Positions 54,764-62,991 of a stretch of DNA of 64,000 nt are shown piece by piece; within the stretch, counting starts at the first letter, position 1, and every line of letters begins with the position of its first letter. The position numbers and the translations under genes are program-made. Origin of the DNA: Xenorhabdus sp014467285 (GTDB lineage: Bacteria; Pseudomonadota; Gammaproteobacteria; Enterobacterales; Enterobacteriaceae). A model generated the notes under the pieces. That model made no database searches. It saw only the letters and a program-made list of their open reading frames with translations, and was not told where the DNA came from. The stretch spans positions 1 to 64,000 of the forward strand of contig NZ_NKHR01000019.1 of assembly GCF_014467285.1 (NCBI RefSeq), written 5' to 3'.

Positions 54764-55352
54764 ACTGTTTTTGCGCGGTCATCGCATCCCCATGACCAAA
54801 GAAGCGATTAGGGCATTGGCATTAGAACGACTGGAACTGAAAAAAGCCAGACGTTTTATCGATGTCGGTGCCGGTACAGGCAGTGTCAGCATTGAAGCGG
54901 CGTTGCGTTATCCCACGCTGGATATCCTCGCGATTGAACGCAAGGAAGAAGCGTTGGCGTTGATTGCTGAGAATATCCGCCATTTTGGCTGTCACACGGT
55001 TCGCATTCAGTCAGGTGTTGCCCCTGTACCATTGGAAGACAGCGCAGATGCCATTTTTATTGGCGGAACCGGTGGGCATTTGATTGAGATGATCGATTGG
55101 GCGTTGGCACACCTGAATCAAGGTGGACGTTTGGTGATGACTTTTATTCTGCTGGAAAACTTCACGCAGGCATTGTTGCACCTGCAAGCCTGTCAGGTGG
55201 CATCACTTGATGGCCGTGAAATTCAAGTGGGAGAACTGACAGCATTGGGGCAAGGGCACTATTTCAAGCCTAATAACCCGACCTATTTGATCTCCTGCCA
55301 GAAAGATGCAGCCCAAGAGACAACTTGGCAAAAGGAGCCGGATCATGTCTGA
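54753..55352 (+). CDS. cbiT: cobalt-precorrin-6B C15-methyltransferase (decarboxylating)
   Basis: The 199-residue Rossmann-fold methyltransferase methylates C-15 and removes the C-12 acetate carboxyl. The SAM-binding motif RRFIDVGAGTGSVSIEAAL lies near residue 37 and the GHRIPMTKEAIRALAL start is typical. It overlaps cbiE at its start and cbiF at its end. Confidence 0.93.
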   Translation: MKDELFLRGHRIPMTKEAIRALALERLELKKARRFIDVGAGTGSVSIEAALRYPTLDILAIERKEEALALIAENIRHFGCHTVRIQSGVAPVPLEDSADAIFIGGTGGHLIEMIDWALAHLNQGGRLVMTFILLENFTQALLHLQACQVASLDGREIQVGELTALGQGHYFKPNNPTYLISCQKDAAQETTWQKEPDHV

Positions 55353-56133
55353 ACCTATTGATAAAACTGATTTTGATACTGAAAAAGTCTGGTTTGTCGG
55401 GGCAGGGCCAGGGGACAAAAGCTTGATAACCCTGAAAGGCTATCAACTGTTGCAACAGGCTGAGGTCGTCATTTATGCCGGTTCGTTGATTAACCGGGAA
55501 CTGCTGGAATATTGCCGTAAAGATGCTGAATGCCATGACAGTGCGGTGCTGACATTACCGGAAATCACTGCCTTGATGGTGAATGGCGTACAAGCGGGCA
55601 AATTGGTGGTTCGTCTGCAAACCGGAGACTTATCGCTGTTTGGTTCTATCCGGGAACAGGCCGAAGAGCTGGCAAATCAGGGAGTTGGATTTGTCTCTGT
55701 ACCGGGAGTGAGTTCATTTCTCGGAGCCGCCGCACAACTGGGTGTGGAGTATACCGTTCCCGAAGTCGCGCAAAGTTTGATTATCACCCGCATAGAAGGC
55801 CGGACACCCATGCCGCCACGGGAAACGCTGGAAGCTTTTGCCGCTCACCAAACTTCAATGGCGATTTTTCTTTCAGTGCAGGACATTGCGGGAGTGGTTG
55901 CCCGATTGATTCAGGGCGGTTATGCACAAGAGACGCCGGTTGCCGTGGTTTATAAAGCAACATGGCCGGATTGCCAGATTGTGCGTGGCACTTTGCTCAC
56001 CATTGCTGAGCAGGTACGCAGCGCTGGCATTCGTAAAACGGCGTTGATCTTAGTCGGTGCTTTTCTTGGGGAAGAGTACCATTACTCGAAATTATATGAC
56101 GCGGGGTTCAGCCATGAATACCGTCGCGCTTGA
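55345..56133 (+). CDS. cbiF: cobalt-precorrin-4 C11-methyltransferase
   Basis: The 262-residue methylase has VWFVGAGPGDKSLITLKGYQ at its start, VVRLQTGDLSLFGSIREQ near residue 88 and the VPGVSSFLGAAAQLGVEYT loop. I start it at ATG 55345, preceded by AAGGAG, rather than at the upstream start at 55306, which lies deep in cbiT. It overlaps cbiG. Confidence 0.93.
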   Translation: MSEPIDKTDFDTEKVWFVGAGPGDKSLITLKGYQLLQQAEVVIYAGSLINRELLEYCRKDAECHDSAVLTLPEITALMVNGVQAGKLVVRLQTGDLSLFGSIREQAEELANQGVGFVSVPGVSSFLGAAAQLGVEYTVPEVAQSLIITRIEGRTPMPPRETLEAFAAHQTSMAIFLSVQDIAGVVARLIQGGYAQETPVAVVYKATWPDCQIVRGTLLTIAEQVRSAGIRKTALILVGAFLGEEYHYSKLYDAGFSHEYRRA

Positions 56134-57214
56134 TCAAGCGATTCCTGAAAACGTTATATCTCAAAATGCCATTGCCCTGTTTTGTTTGACCGCAGGCGGT
56201 ATGGCGCTAGCTCGTCGTTTGCAATCCCATTTGGCAATGGATTGCTTTACTTCTCCTGAATGGGTGGAAACAGGATTCACGGCATTTGACGGTACTTTTG
56301 CCAATACGGTACGCAAGGCGTTCATTCAATATGGCGCTTTGATCATGATTGGGGCAACGGGAATTGCCATTCGGGTTATCGCCCCTTTTCTTAAGGACAA
56401 AATGACTGATCCGGCCGTGGTGGTATTGGATGAAAAAGGGCAATTCGCTATCAGTTTATTGTCAGGGCATATGGGGGGTGCAAATGATTTGGCCCGGCAG
56501 GTGGCGGATATTCTTGATGGTCAGGCGGTGATCACCACTGCGACGGATGTTAACCAAATCGCTGCGCTGGATGTATTGGCGCAACAGATTGACGGGAAGA
56601 TGGAAAATTTTCGCGCCAACGTTAAAACCATCAATCAAATGCTGGTCAATGGTAAGCGTGTGGGGATTTGGTGGCATCCGGCCTTAAACAGCGAACAAGG
56701 CTGTTACGATACACGCGGATTTATTCCTGTTACCGATTTAAATCGGCTACCTAAGTTAGATGCGTTGGTTTATGTCAGTTATGGCAGCGCAAAGCTGGCG
56801 CTGCCAATCCCGACATTTAAATTGGTTCCTCGCCGTATTGTTGCGGGAATAGGTTGCCGGCGTGGTGTTGAAGCCAGCCGGATAACACAGTTGCTGGAAT
56901 ATCATCTGGCAGGACATGATGTTGATCCACTGGCATTAAAAGCCATCGGCAGTGTGGAATTAAAACAAGCAGAACCCGCATTAATTCAATTGGCAGAAGA
57001 GCGCCAGATCCCGTTTCAGATCTTCTCTGTTAATCAGCTCGCCCAATGTGAACAGGAACAGGCATTTCCGTCCTCTGAATTTGTTCGCAAAACCGTGGGC
57101 ACAGGCAGTGTCTCCCAACCTGTGGCCTGGCTGATGAGCCAAGGGCATCTGGTTGGCCATACCTTGCGTGAGCAGGGTGTCACCATCACATTAGGAGTAC
57201 AGCATCCATGTTAA
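56114..57214 (+). CDS. cbiG: cobalt-precorrin-5A hydrolase
   Basis: The 366-residue enzyme opens the lactone made by CbiH and releases acetaldehyde (C-2 fragment). It has the N-terminal FCLTAGGMALARRLQSHL, central LLSGHMGGANDLARQVADIL and C-terminal VAGIGCRRGVEASRI motifs of CbiG. ATG 56114 overlaps the cbiF end by 20 bp and fits the Salmonella length; the open frame reaches 56057. Confidence 0.92.
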   Translation: MNTVALDQAIPENVISQNAIALFCLTAGGMALARRLQSHLAMDCFTSPEWVETGFTAFDGTFANTVRKAFIQYGALIMIGATGIAIRVIAPFLKDKMTDPAVVVLDEKGQFAISLLSGHMGGANDLARQVADILDGQAVITTATDVNQIAALDVLAQQIDGKMENFRANVKTINQMLVNGKRVGIWWHPALNSEQGCYDTRGFIPVTDLNRLPKLDALVYVSYGSAKLALPIPTFKLVPRRIVAGIGCRRGVEASRITQLLEYHLAGHDVDPLALKAIGSVELKQAEPALIQLAEERQIPFQIFSVNQLAQCEQEQAFPSSEFVRKTVGTGSVSQPVAWLMSQGHLVGHTLREQGVTITLGVQHPC

Positions 57215-57933
57215 CCGTTATTGGCATTGGCCCGGGCAGTGAAGCCATGATGACGCAGGAAGCGGTTGCTGCATTGAAAGCTGCTGACATCGTGGTGGGT
57301 TACAAAACCTATACCCATTTGGTGAAACCGTTGGTGGGCGATAAAGAGATCATCAAAACCGGCATGTGCAAAGAGATTGAACGTTGCCAGACGGCAATCG
57401 AACTGGCAGAACAGGGCAAAAATGTGGCAGTGGTTTGTAGCGGTGATGCGGGTATTTATGGCATGGCGGGGGTGATTCTGGAATTGGTCAGCCAGCAAAA
57501 ACGCAACGTAGAAGTTAGGCTGGTTGCGGGCGTTACCGCAAGTACGGCCTGTGCGGCCTTGCTTGGCGCACCGTTGATGAATGATTTTTGTCATATCAGC
57601 CTGAGTGATCTGCTCACACCGTGGGAGGTGATTGAAAAACGGGTACAGGCTGCGGCAGAAGCGGATTTTGTCGTCTGTTTCTACAACCCACGCAGCCGGG
57701 GACGGGAAGCGCATTTGGCACGGGCATTTGATTTGATGGCCCCGTGGAAATCGGCTGAAACGCCCGTCGGTGTGGTAAAAGCGGCGGGACGCAAGCATGA
57801 GGAAAAATGGCTGACGACGTTTGGTGCTATGGATTTTTCCCGTGTGGACATGCGCAGTCTGGTGATTGTGGGTAACCAGTCAACTTACATCCGCGATGGG
57901 CTGATGATCACTCCCAGAGGGTACAAACTATGA
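57208..57933 (+). CDS. cbiH: cobalt-factor III C17-methyltransferase (ring contraction)
   Basis: The 241-residue methylase begins LTVIGIGPGSEAMMTQEAV and has VVCSGDAGIYGMAG near residue 75 and FYNPRSRGREAHL near residue 153. CbiH methylates C-17 and contracts the ring to cobalt-precorrin-4. It overlaps cbiG by 7 bp and cbiJ by 4 bp. Confidence 0.94.
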   Translation: MLTVIGIGPGSEAMMTQEAVAALKAADIVVGYKTYTHLVKPLVGDKEIIKTGMCKEIERCQTAIELAEQGKNVAVVCSGDAGIYGMAGVILELVSQQKRNVEVRLVAGVTASTACAALLGAPLMNDFCHISLSDLLTPWEVIEKRVQAAAEADFVVCFYNPRSRGREAHLARAFDLMAPWKSAETPVGVVKAAGRKHEEKWLTTFGAMDFSRVDMRSLVIVGNQSTYIRDGLMITPRGYKL

Positions 57934-58730
57934 AACCGCCGCTGATTCACATTTTTGGCGGCACGAGTGATGCCCGCCAGATTTGCGTGATGATGGATAC
58001 TGCCGGCATAGATTATGGCCTGTCGGTGGCTACGCCAACGGGAGCACAACAGGCAATAGGGATCCGGGGTGAAATTGTCATCGGCCGGATGGAATCCGAA
58101 GGCATGGTTGAATATCTGCAAAAGCGGGGTACGAGAGTGGTGATTGATGCTTCTCATCCTTATGCTGAACAGTTGAGCCACAACATTGTGAATGCCTGTC
58201 AAACGCTTGGGCTTCCTCTCATTCGTTATATTCGCCCTAGCGATATTGACGCCGTTAAACATCCTCTTATTTATAAAGTAGCCAACGTTGAACAGGCGTG
58301 TGAAGTGGCGGCCAGCCTGGGCTCACGGATTTTGCTGACCACTGGCAGCAAGCAATTAGCTGATTATGTGTCCCGCCTGAAAGGAAAAACGGTGTTGGCC
58401 CGTGTGTTGCCGACAGCGGAAGTTTTGGCAATGTGCGAATCCTGTGGTTTGTCAGTGGATCAGATTTTTGCCCTGAAAGGCCCGTTCAGTGCTGATTTTA
58501 ACCGGGCATTTTACCAATTTTGTCAGGCGGAAGTTGTGATCACCAAAGAATCAGGTGAACAGGGCGGTTTCAAAGAAAAAGTTGAACCGTGCCTTTCTCT
58601 TGGTTTGCCCTGCATCGTGATTTGCCGACCGGATCACTCATTTTCAGGAGACGGCGTAACAGGAGAAGGTATAAAGCAGGCCCATGGGATGGAAGAGATG
58701 GCGCAGTTTTTGGCGGATTTTTCAAGATAG
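57930..58730 (+). CDS. cbiJ: cobalt-precorrin-6A reductase
   Basis: The 266-residue CbiJ/CobK reductase reduces the C18-C19 double bond. It starts HIFGGTSDARQICVMMDTAG, holds VIDASHPYAEQLSHN near residue 70 and ends the catalytic half with VVITKESGEQGGFKEKVEP. A 22-bp gap with GGGAGA then leads to cbiK. Confidence 0.93.
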   Translation: MKPPLIHIFGGTSDARQICVMMDTAGIDYGLSVATPTGAQQAIGIRGEIVIGRMESEGMVEYLQKRGTRVVIDASHPYAEQLSHNIVNACQTLGLPLIRYIRPSDIDAVKHPLIYKVANVEQACEVAASLGSRILLTTGSKQLADYVSRLKGKTVLARVLPTAEVLAMCESCGLSVDQIFALKGPFSADFNRAFYQFCQAEVVITKESGEQGGFKEKVEPCLSLGLPCIVICRPDHSFSGDGVTGEGIKQAHGMEEMAQFLADFSR

Positions 58731-58752
58731 GTAACCAATAAGGGAGAGCAAA

Positions 58753-59541
58753 ATGAAGAAAGCATTATTGGTGATAAGTTTTGGAACCAGTTATCCAGAA
58801 ACGCTAAAAAACAATATCGAAGCCTGTGAGCAGCAACTGGCGTCAGTTTTCCCGGACAGGGAATTATTTCGGGCGTTTACTTCCGGCATGATCATCCGCA
58901 AATTGCGTCAGCGTGACGGCGTTCATATTGATACGCCCCATGATGCGCTGACCAGATTACACCATGCCGGCTATAACGATATCGCTGTTCAATGCCTGCA
59001 TATCATTAATGGCGATGAGTATGAAAAGGTCCTTCATGAGGTAGAGAAATTCCGCCCCCGTTTTAAACGGTTAGTGCTAGGTGCTCCGCTGCTCACCCGT
59101 TTTGACGATTATGTGCAATTGATGCGGGCATTGAGCCACCAGCTTCCGCGATTGGCGGGTAACGAATGTGTCGTTTTTATGGGGCACGGCACGACGCATC
59201 ATGCCTTTTCTGCTTATGCCTGTCTGGATCATCTGATGAACCATTACCACTTTCCGGCACGCGTCGGCGCAATAGAAAGCTATCCCGAACTTCCCCTGAT
59301 CATAAAAGGATTAAAAGAACAGGGGATCTGCAAAGTTTATCTGATGCCACTGATGCTGGTGGCAGGGGATCATGCCATCAATGATATGGCTTCAAATGAA
59401 GAAGATTCCTGGAAATCTCAGTTGGAAAAAGTAGGGATTACCGCCGTCCCTTGGTTGCAGGGATTGGGTGAAAACCCAATGATTCGGCAGATGTTTGTGG
59501 ATCACCTTACCTGCGCACTTAATGATGAGGAGAAAGCCTGA
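58753..59541 (+). CDS. cbiK: anaerobic cobaltochelatase
   Basis: The 262-residue class II chelatase inserts Co(II) into sirohydrochlorin. It starts KKALLVISFGTSYPETL and carries MGHGTTHHAF near residue 143, containing the metal-binding His, and LMLVAGDHAINDMAS near residue 203. Presence of CbiK rather than CobNST marks the early-cobalt (anaerobic) route. Confidence 0.94.
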   Translation: MKKALLVISFGTSYPETLKNNIEACEQQLASVFPDRELFRAFTSGMIIRKLRQRDGVHIDTPHDALTRLHHAGYNDIAVQCLHIINGDEYEKVLHEVEKFRPRFKRLVLGAPLLTRFDDYVQLMRALSHQLPRLAGNECVVFMGHGTTHHAFSAYACLDHLMNHYHFPARVGAIESYPELPLIIKGLKEQGICKVYLMPLMLVAGDHAINDMASNEEDSWKSQLEKVGITAVPWLQGLGENPMIRQMFVDHLTCALNDEEKA

Positions 59542-60347
59542 TGAGTGGAAAAATCGAGGCTGGAAAACTGTATGTCATGGGCGTTGGGCCGGGAGCCAGT
59601 GATCTGATTACCGTGCGGGCGGCGCGTATTCTCTCTGAACTTGATGTGATTTATACCCCGACGGGTAAAAAAGGTATTCAAAGCCTCGCCCACTCTATTG
59701 TTGAAGAATACCTCTCACCCGTAACCGAAGTATGTACTTACCATTTTTTAATGAAAGGTGAGAGGGCAGCAAAAGAAGCGGTATGGAATGAAGTGGCGCA
59801 AGCCTTAAAAGAAGAGGTTGCCAGCGGCAGGAAAGTCGGTTTTATCACCTTGGGTGATCCCATGCTGTTCAGTACGTGGGTATTTCTTTTAGAACGAATG
59901 ACTGCTTTAGGGCAAATGACTGCTTTAGGACAAATAGCTGCGGAACAGATGAAAAATCCGCCTTGGCTGGAAATTGTACCGGGGATTACTTCATTCTCAG
60001 CCATTGCTGCGGCTGGTGTCATGCCATTGGCAATGGAAAATCAGACACTGGCTGTTATCTCCTGCATGGCGCCTGAAACCGTTCTGGAACAGGCGTTACT
60101 TAACCATGATTGTATTGTCCTGATGAAAGTCTATTCGCGTTTCGCGCTGATACATGAACTGTTGCGTCGGCACAACTTACTGGAACATGCGTTGATGATG
60201 GCAGATGCCACTTTACCGACGGAACAGTGCTGGCGTGATCTTGCGGCACGGTCTCCTGATGTCTCCCCCAACGCGGCAGACCGTGAACAGGCTTTATCAT
60301 ATTTCTCAACGATTTTGATTAATAAAAACTGGCAATTATCGAGGTGA
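59541..60347 (+). CDS. cbiL: cobalt-factor II C20-methyltransferase
   Basis: The 268-residue methylase begins LYVMGVGPGASDLITVRAAR and has VGFITLGDPMLFSTW near residue 98. Residues 120-131 are a perfect MTALGQ MTALGQ duplication encoded by an 18-bp tandem repeat, which lengthens a loop compared with the usual ~237 residues. Start overlaps the cbiK stop. Confidence 0.93.
   Translation: MSGKIEAGKLYVMGVGPGASDLITVRAARILSELDVIYTPTGKKGIQSLAHSIVEEYLSPVTEVCTYHFLMKGERAAKEAVWNEVAQALKEEVASGRKVGFITLGDPMLFSTWVFLLERMTALGQMTALGQIAAEQMKNPPWLEIVPGITSFSAIAAAGVMPLAMENQTLAVISCMAPETVLEQALLNHDCIVLMKVYSRFALIHELLRRHNLLEHALMMADATLPTEQCWRDLAARSPDVSPNAADREQALSYFSTILINKNWQLSR
59898..59933 (+). repeat. 18-bp in-frame tandem duplication in cbiL
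   Basis: ATGACTGCTTTAGGGCAA and ATGACTGCTTTAGGACAA stand back to back, differing at one base and adding six residues. It is a recent slippage event tolerated in a surface loop. Confidence 0.85.
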
Positions 60348-60350
60348 ATT

Positions 60351-61094
60351 ATGCAACAGCAACTAACGAAGTTTTCGTTATCTGGTGCGGCTATCGCACT
60401 GTTTTTAGCATTGTCTTTGACGTTTGCGCCACAAGAAGCCTTTGCTATGCATGTGATGGAGGGATTTTTGCCACCGATGTGGGCGTTGGCATGGTGGTTG
60501 GCTTTTTTGCCTTGTTTGGCAGCAGGATTAGTCAGGTTACGCCAAATTGTGCAGGAAGACAGTAATCAGAAGGTTTTGTTGGCACTGTGTGGGGCATTTA
60601 TTTTCGTTCTTTCGGCATTGAAAATTCCTTCTGTCACCGGCAGTTGCTCCCATCCGACAGGTGTTGCCTTAGCCGTGATTTTGTTTGGTCCCTCCGTTGT
60701 GGCGGTACTTGGCGCAATTGTCCTGCTGTTTCAGGCATTATTGCTCGCACATGGCGGTATCACGACTTTAGGCGCCAATGGGATGTCAATGGCCGTAATC
60801 GGCCCATTGGTAGGTTATCTGGTATGGCGGTTTTCCTGCAAAATGGGAATGCGCAAAGATGTCAGTGTCTTCTTGTGTGCCTTTGTGGCCGATATTGTCA
60901 CTTATACCGTGACTTCTGTTCAGTTAGGTGTTGCTTTCCCCGATCCGCAACTGGGTATGGCTGCCGCAACCCTCAAATTTATGGGTATTTTCTGCATAAC
61001 CCAACTACCTATCGCGGTGGCTGAAGGATTACTGACGGTATTGATTTACGACCAGCTCGTTAAAAGACAATTAATTCAGGTTCGTAGTGCTTAA
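60351..61094 (+). CDS. cbiM: cobalt ECF transporter S component
   Basis: The 247-residue membrane protein has a cleavable-looking N-terminal segment ending QEAFAMHVMEGFLPPMWALA. The exposed Met-His-Val-Met start of the mature protein is the cobalt ligand site of CbiM. Further hydrophobic helices follow, with SVTGSCSHPTG as the conserved substrate loop. GAGGTG precedes ATG 60351. It forms the cobalt importer with CbiN, CbiQ and CbiO. Confidence 0.94.
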   Translation: MQQQLTKFSLSGAAIALFLALSLTFAPQEAFAMHVMEGFLPPMWALAWWLAFLPCLAAGLVRLRQIVQEDSNQKVLLALCGAFIFVLSALKIPSVTGSCSHPTGVALAVILFGPSVVAVLGAIVLLFQALLLAHGGITTLGANGMSMAVIGPLVGYLVWRFSCKMGMRKDVSVFLCAFVADIVTYTVTSVQLGVAFPDPQLGMAAATLKFMGIFCITQLPIAVAEGLLTVLIYDQLVKRQLIQVRSA

Positions 61095-61106
61095 GGAGTG
61101 TTGAAG

Positions 61107-61394
61107 ATGAAAAAGACATTGATATTACTGTCCCTCGTTGTGGCACTGTGCATCATTCCATTTTTCATTGACCACGGTGGGGAATTTGGTGGGGCAGATG
61201 GTCAGGCAGAAGCACAAATCATGGAAATTGCGCCGGATTATACTCCGTGGTTTGAATCCTTGTATAAACCTGCCAGTGGAGAAATAGAAAGCCTGCTGTT
61301 CACCTTGCAGGGATGTCTGGGTACTGCCGTGATTTTCTACATTCTTGGTTATTATCGCCGTACCCGAAAAGATCATGAGTCGAAAAGATCATGA
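61107..61394 (+). CDS. cbiN: cobalt transport auxiliary protein
   Basis: The 95-residue protein has two transmembrane helices (residues ~4-21 and ~67-86) around a periplasmic loop with GGEFGGADGQAE, as in CbiN. It stimulates cobalt uptake by CbiMQO. I chose ATG 61107 with AAGGAG 8 bp upstream over the GTG at 61098, which overlaps that ribosome binding site. The stop overlaps the cbiQ start. Confidence 0.92.
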   Translation: MKKTLILLSLVVALCIIPFFIDHGGEFGGADGQAEAQIMEIAPDYTPWFESLYKPASGEIESLLFTLQGCLGTAVIFYILGYYRRTRKDHESKRS

Positions 61395-62068
61395 TCGGAA
61401 TCGATAAACTCAGTTATCAGAGCCGTTGGCGTGGCAAAGATCCCAGGGCGAAATTCGCCCTGTACCTCTTATTTATGGCAGCGGCAATGGTGCTTTCTCC
61501 AGTATGGCAAGCTGCATTGGTTGTCGGACTTGCCATGTTTAGCTGCTATCTGTTACGAATTAGCTTACTGCGTTACCTGAAATGGTTGTTGCTCCCTGTG
61601 GGGTTTTTGGGGCTTGGCCTGATTGCCATCGTATTATCAGCAAGCCCACAGCCGGACAGCCTGCTGTGGGGATTTCAAATCGGACGATATTGGTACGGCC
61701 TTGACCCACAAGGAGTAGTGATGGCTAATCAAGCTCTCTGGCGTAGTCTGGCGGCGCTATCGGCAACGTTCTGGTTCATGATGAACATGCCATTTGAACA
61801 GATGATCAAACTGCTCAAGTTTTGTCGTGTTCCTCACTTGTTGATTGAACAAATCCTGCTGACGTGGCGTTTTATCTTTATCTTTTTGGAAGAAGCGGTG
61901 GCAATCCATCATGCACAGTCATTACGGTTTGGTTATTCATCCTTAAAAACCGGATACCGTTCGCTGGCGATGCTGATCAGTATGTTGTTTTCACGGGTGA
62001 TGAGCCGTTACCAGCAAATGAGTGTCGCATTGGAACTCAAGTTGTATCAGGGCGATTTTCATTTATGA
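61391..62068 (+). CDS. cbiQ: cobalt ECF transporter T component
   Basis: The 225-residue membrane protein has several hydrophobic helices and the cytoplasmic coupling motif pair expected for CbiQ (AQSLRFGYSS near residue 176 and further SRVMSRYQQMSVALELK near the C-terminus) that contacts the ATPase. It opens with IDKLSYQSRWRGKDPRAKF, close to Salmonella CbiQ. Confidence 0.92.
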   Translation: MIGIDKLSYQSRWRGKDPRAKFALYLLFMAAAMVLSPVWQAALVVGLAMFSCYLLRISLLRYLKWLLLPVGFLGLGLIAIVLSASPQPDSLLWGFQIGRYWYGLDPQGVVMANQALWRSLAALSATFWFMMNMPFEQMIKLLKFCRVPHLLIEQILLTWRFIFIFLEEAVAIHHAQSLRFGYSSLKTGYRSLAMLISMLFSRVMSRYQQMSVALELKLYQGDFHL

Positions 62069-62173
62069 GATGTCGGTTGAATGTGGATAGGGAAAGAATG
62101 AACAGGGAAGAAATGGTTAGAAAAGAAATGGATAGAAGAGGAATAGATAGTAAAGACAGAGGAGGCGGGCAAT
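62069..62173 (+). other. purine-rich spacer between cbiQ and cbiO
   Basis: This 105-bp spacer is the longest inside the cbi operon. Its plus strand is strongly purine-rich with repeating GAA-ATGG-ATAG-like units, ending in the cbiO ribosome binding site GGAGGCGGG. No gene fits; it may be an expanded microrepeat or an unstructured mRNA segment. Confidence 0.5.
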
Positions 62174-62974
62174 ATGTTAGAAACACGGGCATTGTATTTC
62201 GGTTATCAGGATGAACCTATCTTAAAAGATTTGACCCTTGATTTCAGCCGTCATCAAGTTACCGGGATTATTGGCGCGAATGGTTGTGGTAAATCGACGT
62301 TATTGATGAACCTTTCCGGAATTTTGCGTCCACAGCAAGGGGCGGTCTGGTGGAATAATGCGCCATTAGATTATAGCAAAAAAGGCTTGATGACGTTGCG
62401 ACAGCATGTTGTTACCGTATTTCAAGATCCCGATCAGCAGATTTTTTATACTGATATTGAAAATGATCTGGCTTTCAGTTTACGTAATCTGGGGGTTGAT
62501 GAAACAGAAATCCAGCGCAGGATCGAACAGGCGCTGACCTTGGTGGATGCCCATACTTTCCGTAACAAACCCATTCAATATTTGAGTTTCGGACAGAAAA
62601 AACGTGTCGCTATTGCGGGGGCATTGGTGATGGAGTTTGATTATTTGTTATTGGATGAGCCCACCGCAGGGCTGGATCCCGCAGGTCGCCGGCAAATGTT
62701 GGAAATCATCGACATGATTGCCGACAAAGGGAAGCGGATCATCATTTCCAGCCATGATATCGATTTGATCTATCAAATCTGTGATGGTTTGTATGTACTG
62801 GCGGATGGTGAAATGATCAGTGCCGGTAAACCGGAAAGTGTGCTGCGGCAAAAAACACAACTTGAACAGGCTGGATTAACACAGCCGTGGTTAGTGAAAC
62901 TCCATTGCGAAGCCGGCTTACCTTTGTGTAAGAGTGAGCAGGAACTTTTTGCGGTTTTGCGTGAAGCCAATTAA
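62174..62974 (+). CDS. cbiO: cobalt ECF transporter ATPase
   Basis: The 266-residue ABC ATPase has Walker A GANGCGKST near residue 37, the Q-loop in VFQDPDQQIF, signature YLSFGQKKRVAIAGAL near residue 135, Walker B YLLLDEPTAGLDP and the H-loop His in ISSHDIDLI. It energises CbiMNQ. cbiP follows after 17 bp. Confidence 0.94.
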   Translation: MLETRALYFGYQDEPILKDLTLDFSRHQVTGIIGANGCGKSTLLMNLSGILRPQQGAVWWNNAPLDYSKKGLMTLRQHVVTVFQDPDQQIFYTDIENDLAFSLRNLGVDETEIQRRIEQALTLVDAHTFRNKPIQYLSFGQKKRVAIAGALVMEFDYLLLDEPTAGLDPAGRRQMLEIIDMIADKGKRIIISSHDIDLIYQICDGLYVLADGEMISAGKPESVLRQKTQLEQAGLTQPWLVKLHCEAGLPLCKSEQELFAVLREAN

Positions 62975-62991
62975 ATAAGGGAGAACAGACA

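Noticed and set aside
62069..62173. Possible small gene between cbiQ and cbiO
   Set aside because: The plus-strand frame crossing it starts inside cbiQ and ends inside cbiO, and the purine-rich repeats encode only low-complexity Arg/Glu/Met runs.
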